DNA from: Paenibacillus sophorae
GTDB taxonomy: Bacteria > Bacillota > Bacilli > Paenibacillales > Paenibacillaceae
Assembly (NCBI RefSeq): GCF_018966525.1
Contig: NZ_CP076607.1
Coordinates: 4,774,001 to 4,838,000, forward strand
DNA length: 64,000 nucleotides
Reading direction: 5' to 3'
Within the stretch, counting starts at the first letter, position 1; each line of letters opens with the position of its first letter. Position numbers and translations under genes: made by a program. Of the stretch, positions 59,775 to 64,000 are shown piece after piece. Under the pieces are notes generated by a model. The model searched no databases. It was not told the DNA's origin and saw only the letters and a program-made list of their open reading frames with translations.

Positions 59775-60956
59775 TTATTTGATATTCGTTATTTCCGCGC
59801 CCCGGTAAGCCGCAAGTTTCTCCAGCCGTTTGAGCGCCTCTACAAGTGTCTCTTCCTTCTTGGCAAAATGAAACCGGATATACTGGTGGACGTCCTCCCG
59901 GAAAAAGCTTGAACCCGGAACCGCGGCCACTCCAATCTCCTTCGCCAGCCACTCGCAGAACTTGTAATCATCCGGCTCGCCGAACTCGCTGATATCCACC
60001 AGCACATAATACGCCCCTTGGGGCTTGTAATACTTGAGACCGATCCGGTCCAGTCCGTCCAGAAACAGCGTCCGCTTCCGCTCGTATACCTCGGCGAGCT
60101 CTTCGTAATAAGCGTCGTCCATTTCGAGGCCCTTCACGGCGGCTTTCTGCAATGGAGCGGCTGCTCCGACGGTGAGGAAATCATGCACCTTGCGGCAGAC
60201 CTCAATGACATGAGCCGGACCGATAATGTACCCAAGTCTCCAGCCGGTAATCGAATACGTCTTGGACAGCGAGCTGCAGGACAGTGTCCGTTCAAACATA
60301 CCTGGCAGAGAGGCCATGTACGTATGTACATGCGGCTCGTACACAATATGCTCGTAGACTTCATCCGTAATCACGAACGTGTCAAACTCTACCGCGAGCC
60401 GGGCAATCTCCTCCAGTTCCTCGCGCGTGAATACTTTTCCTGTCGGGTTCGACGGATTGCACAGGACAATCGCCTTGACTCCCTGTTCAAAAGCATTCCG
60501 CAATTTTGCAGGGTCAAACTGAAATTCCGGCGGGGCAAGCGGCACATAAATGGGGGTTACGCCGGTCAGAATCGCATCCGCCGTATAATTTTCATAGAAC
60601 GGAGAGAATACGATAACCTTGTCGCCCGGGTTGCACACCGTCATCATCGCTGCCATCATAGCTTCGGTGCTGCCGCAGGTCACGACAATATTCGTTGCCG
60701 GATCTACCGGGATACCCATCAGCTTCGTCTGCTTGAGCGCAAGCTTTTCCCGGAACAACTCGGAACCCCACGTAATCTCATACTGATGAGGTCCTTCGTC
60801 CGCTACTTTCCGCAGCTCCTCCGTCAGTTCCCGAGGCGGATCGAAATCCGGAAAGCCCTGGGATAAGTTAATGGCGTCATACTCTCTGGCTACACGAGTC
60901 ATTTTGCGAATAATCGATTCGGTAAATCCGTCCAGCCTATTGCTTAATTCCGGCAT
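59775..60956 (-). CDS. Class I/II PLP-dependent aminotransferase, MtnE/methionine-type
   Basis: A 393-aa fold-type I aminotransferase resembling methionine, aromatic and kynurenine aminotransferases (YbdL/MtnE group). The PLP lysine is in SSLSKTYSITGWRLG, and NPSNPTGKV and ITDEVYEHI provide PLP contacts. As first gene of an operon with metQNI and an FAD oxidase, a likely reaction is methionine to or from 4-methylthio-2-oxobutanoate. The exact substrate needs assay. The transcript begins at a consensus promoter about 90 nt upstream. Confidence 0.9.
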   Translation of the reverse strand: MPELSNRLDGFTESIIRKMTRVAREYDAINLSQGFPDFDPPRELTEELRKVADEGPHQYEITWGSELFREKLALKQTKLMGIPVDPATNIVVTCGSTEAMMAAMMTVCNPGDKVIVFSPFYENYTADAILTGVTPIYVPLAPPEFQFDPAKLRNAFEQGVKAIVLCNPSNPTGKVFTREELEEIARLAVEFDTFVITDEVYEHIVYEPHVHTYMASLPGMFERTLSCSSLSKTYSITGWRLGYIIGPAHVIEVCRKVHDFLTVGAAAPLQKAAVKGLEMDDAYYEELAEVYERKRTLFLDGLDRIGLKYYKPQGAYYVLVDISEFGEPDDYKFCEWLAKEIGVAAVPGSSFFREDVHQYIRFHFAKKEETLVEALKRLEKLAAYRGAEITNIK

Positions 60957-60989
60957 TGCCTTGGCTCCTTTACTATATACATCTCGTCC

Positions 60990-61028
60990 AATGGTATAAA
61001 TTTACATTCCCTATTTAAACATACCATT
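60990..61028 (-). promoter_or_regulatory. Inverted repeat in the leader of the methionine operon
   Basis: AATGGTAT (60990-60997) and ATACCATT (61021-61028) are exact inverted 8-mers 23 nt apart, with partial extension inward. It lies in the transcribed leader 15-70 nt downstream of the start. It could be an operator or a hairpin blocking the ribosome site. No S-box or T-box pattern is visible here. Confidence 0.45.
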
Positions 61029-61049
61029 TTTGTCGGATTAAACTCTTAA

Positions 61050-61078
61050 ATTATAGAGTCCAGGCTGTGTCTTGTCAA
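61050..61078 (-). promoter_or_regulatory. Consensus sigma-A promoter of the methionine operon
   Basis: TTGACA (61073-61078) and TATAAT (61050-61055) are exactly 17 nt apart on the minus strand, both perfect consensus hexamers. A repressor or other control is expected for such a strong promoter. Confidence 0.9.
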
Positions 61079-61200
61079 TGCTTTTTCTACATTATTCGCA
61101 ACAAATCGACAGGAATGAATCTCCCCGTAACTTAGAAAATTTTCGGATTTTTTCTCTTGTCTTTTATTATGGCATAGTATAGACTTGTTTTAATTTTGTT

Positions 61201-61277
61201 ACGTATTGTTTTGTTCTGTTTAGTTTATTTCAGCACATAATTCAGTCTGTTTTTACGATGTTATGTATTGTTTTGTT
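61201..61277. repeat. Direct repeat upstream of the TauE/SafE gene
   Basis: ACGTATTGTTTTGTT (61201-61215) and ATGTATTGTTTTGTT (61263-61277) differ at one base and are 62 bp apart, in a very T-rich leader 35-110 nt before the gene. They may be regulatory sites. Confidence 0.5.
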
Positions 61278-61310
61278 TTTATATTCATATTTTAAGGAGG
61301 TTTTCATTAA

Positions 61311-62126
61311 ATGGAAGGCAGTGGTAAAAAATCGTTGCTTGCCTTGGTCACAGGAGCACCCATCGGTTGCTTAGGAGGTTTAATCGGACTAGGAGGTGCT
61401 GAGTTTCGTCTTCCCGTGCTGGTTGGATTATTTCGTTATACCGCCCGGCAAGCTGTGGCCTTTAATTTGGCGGTTAGTTTAGTTACTCTAATCTCCTCTC
61501 TGATCTTTCGCCTTCCCAAAATCGCGATAAGTGACCTGGTCAAAGATATTCCAATCATACTCGCGTTTATTGCTGGAGGAATGGTTGGCGCTTACTCGGG
61601 AGCTAATTACTCGAAGCATCTATCGGAACGCGCTCTGGAGAAGGTTATTCTCGTGTTATTGGTCGGCATCGGCGTCCTTCTTCTAGTGGAATCCTTTCAT
61701 CCTATTGTATCGGGCGGCATTCCTATGGCGCTTCCGGTTGCGATTATTGTTGGCGTCATTTTTGGTATTTGCATTGGAGTTGTGAGCAGTCTGCTCGGTG
61801 TGGCCGGCGGGGAGCTGATTATCCCCACTCTAATCTTAGTATTTGGACTGGATATTAAAATTGCAGGTACAGCCAGCATTCTCATTAGTTTACCGACTGT
61901 GCTGATCGGCATAATCAGACACGGTTCCAATGGGGCTTATAAACAGAGAAGCGAATTGAAAGATCTCGTCCTGCCTATGGGTATTGGCTCCATTATCGGT
62001 TCCTTTATCGGCGGAATGTTGATCGGCTATGTATCTTCCAGTCTGCTAAAATTGGTACTTGGTGCAATACTCATTGCTTCTGCGGTAAAAATGTTCAAAA
62101 AATACAGAACCCGCGAAATACCTTAA
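61311..62126 (+). CDS. TauE/SafE (TSUP) family transporter
   Basis: A 271-aa membrane protein with about eight helices in two repeats, each with a glycine-rich signature (GCLGGLIGLGGAEFRLPVL near the start, SLLGVAGGELIIPTL in the middle). The family exports sulfite, sulfoacetate or related sulfur anions, or imports organosulfur compounds. AGGAGG is 10 nt before the ATG. It is divergent from the methionine operon, which suggests, without proving, a sulfur role. Confidence 0.88.
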   Translation: MEGSGKKSLLALVTGAPIGCLGGLIGLGGAEFRLPVLVGLFRYTARQAVAFNLAVSLVTLISSLIFRLPKIAISDLVKDIPIILAFIAGGMVGAYSGANYSKHLSERALEKVILVLLVGIGVLLLVESFHPIVSGGIPMALPVAIIVGVIFGICIGVVSSLLGVAGGELIIPTLILVFGLDIKIAGTASILISLPTVLIGIIRHGSNGAYKQRSELKDLVLPMGIGSIIGSFIGGMLIGYVSSSLLKLVLGAILIASAVKMFKKYRTREIP

Positions 62127-62152
62127 GACTCAAGGTTTCTCGCGGGTTTTTC
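62108..62152. terminator. Bidirectional terminator between the TSUP and GNAT genes
   Basis: AACCCGCGA and TCGCGGGTT form the stem base with an ACCTT/AAGGT helix above, then TTTTTCG on the plus strand. It overlaps the TSUP stop codon. Confidence 0.85.
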
Positions 62153-62166
62153 GTTACTCTGCAGTC

Positions 62167-62679
62167 CTAATACGCTGTCTCCCCAACTTCATACCTTAAC
62201 CGGATCATATCCCGGCATGGGATGCCGTTCTCATAGATGGCTTCCTTATAATTTCGGACAAAAAAGTCACGGTCCACACTGGTGATCCGAAATCCGCATT
62301 TTTGGTAAAGGGCGAGCTGATGAATACTGGAGTTCCCTGTACCGATCTCGATGTTCCGGACTTCAGAGGCTTTCGCTATTTCAATTGCGGCTTGCAGCAA
62401 TCTTCTCCCGATCCCTTTACCCTGAGCATCTTCCCTTACGGCGATATTCATAATTTCAACCGTTTCCGCATCCCTCGGCAGCAGTACAAAGACGCCAACC
62501 GGCTTCTGCGGAAATGCCTCTTCGGGCAGCACGGCAATGTAACAGGTTCCCTGCTCCAGATAGCGGTCTACCAGTTCGCGGGACGGGTCGGCGATCAGCA
62601 ACAGTTCATAAGGCGGCGGTTCATCAGAGGCCAGCATACGAATGTGAAAATCTCGTTCCGGAGCAAGTTCCCCCATCAT
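62167..62679 (-). CDS. GNAT family N-acetyltransferase
   Basis: A 170-aa acetyltransferase with motif A as VREDAQGKGIGRRLLQAAI and motif B as LYQKCGFRI. The ATG at 62679 has GGAGG 10 nt upstream; a GTG two codons earlier is closer to it. The C-terminus ends in DMIRLRYEV, typical of small-molecule GNATs near aldo/keto reductase genes in Firmicutes. The substrate is unknown. Confidence 0.88.
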   Translation of the reverse strand: MMGELAPERDFHIRMLASDEPPPYELLLIADPSRELVDRYLEQGTCYIAVLPEEAFPQKPVGVFVLLPRDAETVEIMNIAVREDAQGKGIGRRLLQAAIEIAKASEVRNIEIGTGNSSIHQLALYQKCGFRITSVDRDFFVRNYKEAIYENGIPCRDMIRLRYEVGETAY

Positions 62680-62720
62680 TACCACATCACCTCCGCATGT
62701 ATTATTGGCCTTCAGTTTCT

Positions 62721-63018
62721 CTATAAATTTAGCTCTTCCATAAGTATTTGAGGATAGCTCGTTCCTTGAATGGCTGAAAAGTCAAATAAGCGATCCAATT
62801 CTGCCATTTACTCAGCAGTTAACACAACATCCGCCGCTTTAATATTATCGATCAGATACGGCAGTAAGCGGATGAACTTTATTTGCCTTTTCGATGGTAT
62901 CAAGCGATGCTTCACATATACCGATATTTCTGATTTTACCTTCCGAAACCAAATCAGACATCGCACCAATGGTTTCTTCAATGGGTACCGTTTTATCTAT
63001 GCGATGAATATAGTTTGA
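62721..63018 (-). pseudogene. Aldo/keto reductase, C-terminal remnant
   Basis: Conceptual translation in pieces gives YIHRIDKTVPIEET and GKIRNIGICEASLDTI, then after a frame change PYLIDNIKAADVVLTAE, a stop, and MAELDRLFDF. These are parts of an AKR protein in the right order, with the section between about 62855 and 62870 deleted. The matching N-terminus (MRTRVLGSNLEVSEIGLG) lies at 63444-63524 on the same strand, beyond a tnpB remnant. Confidence 0.82.
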
Positions 63019-63448
63019 ACACTCCCCTCCCTACGCTTATGCTTAGAGGAAGCAGATTCTTGGGTAGTCTCTTCTAGTGAAGAGAAGTTTGCCAAGCGAA
63101 CCCTGCCGTTCCGGCAGTTCGTGTATGATCTACATCTGTAGCAATCTTTTACCTTCAGCCAGAATATTTAGACTGGCATTCAAGTCTCGGTTATGACCCG
63201 TGCCACATTCCGGGCATGTCCATTCGCGAACGTTCAAATTCTTGACCTCTGGGTTCCGGTAATGTGCATGGTACGGGAGGACATTGATCGTAGTAGGCTT
63301 TGGCGAGTCTATTCTCCAAGGTGCGAAAAAATTTGGGATTGCCAAACACTTCACCATTTGACATAACCGCAAAATCTTTCAGTCCGACTTCAATGCCAAC
63401 CTCGGAATGGGCCTTAGGCAGCGCCTTCACTTCCGTCCGTTTTTCCAT
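63015..63448 (-). mobile_element. IS200/IS605-type element remnant (tnpB only)
   Basis: Only part of tnpB and a probable right end remain. A CTGCCG-TTC-CGGCAG hairpin (63103-63117) and a TTCAA at 63015-63019 fit the right-end hairpin and cleavage boundary of such elements. The left end, any tnpA and the first half of tnpB are missing. In intact elements this right end also encodes the omega RNA, whose guide would begin just beyond 63015, in the AKR gene. Confidence 0.65.
63130..63448 (-). pseudogene. tnpB (RNA-guided nuclease) remnant, internally deleted and frameshifted
   Basis: One frame (63191-63448) gives the RuvC-I region SEVGIEVGLKDFAVMSNGEV, where the catalytic Asp of the usual GIDxG is Glu. 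Another frame (63130-63372) gives the C-terminal zinc ribbon and RuvC-III, WTCPECGTGH then NRDLNASLNIL. The middle is deleted. It cannot encode an active nuclease. Confidence 0.85.
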
Positions 63449-63524
63449 AGGATTGGCTCATTCCCATACAGCCCAAGCCAATTTCAGAAACCTCCAGATT
63501 TGAACCCAATACTCTTGTTCTCAT
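63444..63524 (-). pseudogene. Aldo/keto reductase, N-terminal remnant
   Basis: From the ATG at 63524 (AAGGA 7 nt upstream) the frame reads MRTRVLGSNLEVSEIGLG then CMGMSQSYG, the standard AKR start, and then joins tnpB sequence. With 62721-63018 it forms one disrupted gene. Confidence 0.82.
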
Positions 63525-63525
63525 T

Positions 63526-63805
63526 TTATAGTCCTTCCTTATCTATTCTTTTGCCCATAATATTGGACACGAGGTTAATCATTCTATTTCTTGATAAGAA
63601 TTTCGGCAGCAGTACGGATGAAAAAATATTTTGCTTCCCGTCCACCACACTTATTTTTTTCTTTTCCAGCCCTTTGAACGCGGTTGCGACGACATCGCCG
63701 GGTGTTCTTTTATTTCCAAAGGATTTGGTAGCAGCAGGTCCATTACGGCAACCGAATTGAGCATGATTTGTTCATGCTGATGTGCAAAATCTGTGTTGGT
63801 CAAAA
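63526..63805 (-). pseudogene. Short-chain dehydrogenase remnant with internal deletion
   Basis: The C-terminal part reads GNKRTPGDVVATAFKGLEKK, then VVDGKQNIFSSVLLPKFLS, and stops at 63526, 2 nt before the AKR start codon, typical of SDR genes of this length class. Upstream in another frame is HQHEQIMLNSVAVMDL, an SDR middle segment. The part between is missing, so the gene is dead. It preceded the AKR in one operon. Confidence 0.72.
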
Positions 63806-63976
63806 TTGACTGCTCAGATTCGGCGCGTCGAAGAAATATTCAACAGCGAAATTATGGAAAAAATCAGCTCTTTGGAAAATCTGTCTTTTCACGATCTGAA
63901 TGCCCTGCTTTCCATGCAAATTAAAGGTACAGATAGTGAAATCAAAATATCCAGAAGATCCGGAAACAGTGAATAA
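63767..63976 (+). other. Short plus-strand frame at the window edge, unassigned
   Basis: An open stretch ending at 63976 (RVEEIFNSEIMEKISS then HDLNALLSMQIKG) looks helical and protein-like but has no ribosome site. It overlaps the SDR remnant on the other strand. It may be the end of a decayed gene, such as a regulator. Confidence 0.2.
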
Positions 63977-64000
63977 TATAATGAAGAAACCCACAGGGAA

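Noticed and set aside
1..64000. CRISPR arrays, prophage, tRNA or rRNA genes
   Set aside because: No regularly spaced repeat array, phage structural gene or tRNA-like fold was seen. The only mobile DNA is the IS4 element and the IS605 remnant.

Overview
The window looks like a chromosomal segment of a low-to-mid GC Firmicute, most likely Paenibacillus or a close relative. The grounds are GGAGG-type ribosome sites with frequent TTG/GTG starts, sigma-A promoters, a T-box leader on metG, a cobalamin riboswitch on metE, a Bacillus-type Fnr with C-terminal cysteines, a Zur-type operator, and several small Paenibacillus-style hypothetical proteins. The genus is inferred; there is no rRNA here to confirm it. 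Most genes are on the minus strand.

Layout. 0-5.5 kb: zinc uptake (znuA-znuC, no permease beside them), metG behind a T-box, yidD and zur. 5.6-8.5 kb: a secreted multidomain surface protein and a poorly coding stretch. 8.5-22 kb: an anaerobic island with pflB-pflA, adhE, fnr, nirB-nirD-nirC and the Fe-S repair gene ric. Seven exact GTGA-N6-TCAC palindromes lie in its intergenic regions, so Fnr probably sits among its own targets. 22-26 kb: a TetR regulator divergent from two macrolide-type glycosyltransferases, then an HxlR regulator. 26-41 kb: housekeeping and stress genes (TVP38, msrAB, DUF4349 lipoprotein, DUF1540, metE with riboswitch, uppP, a Ser/Thr kinase, YitT, a short Crp/Fnr protein, an AI-2E family transporter, ung, an RNase H). 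41-42.5 kb: an IS4-type insertion sequence just upstream of an aldo/keto reductase.

44.5-54.7 kb is a dense run of small modifying enzymes (GNAT acetyltransferases, HAD phosphatases, methyltransferases, histidine phosphatase, CPBP protease, APH-like kinase). It contains one frameshifted GNAT, one truncated NUDIX remnant, and a VOC gene behind a LexA-like box. 54.8-61 kb holds a Sua5-like gene and an apparent five-gene methionine operon (aminotransferase-metQ-metN-metI-FAD oxidase) behind a consensus promoter. 61.3-62.7 kb: a TauE/SafE exporter and a GNAT. 62.7-64 kb is decayed: an SDR-aldo/keto reductase gene pair broken by deletions and by an IS200/IS605 tnpB remnant.

Three themes link the genes: zinc control by Zur; anaerobic fermentation and nitrite reduction by Fnr (or Fnr/Rex); and methionine supply controlled at three RNA/DNA levels (T-box on metG, B12 riboswitch on metE, and a dedicated uptake operon). 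I found no clearly new defence or biosynthetic system. The best leads are the Fnr palindrome array, the methionine-analogue operon hypothesis, the LexA-box VOC gene and the decayed SDR-AKR-tnpB locus.
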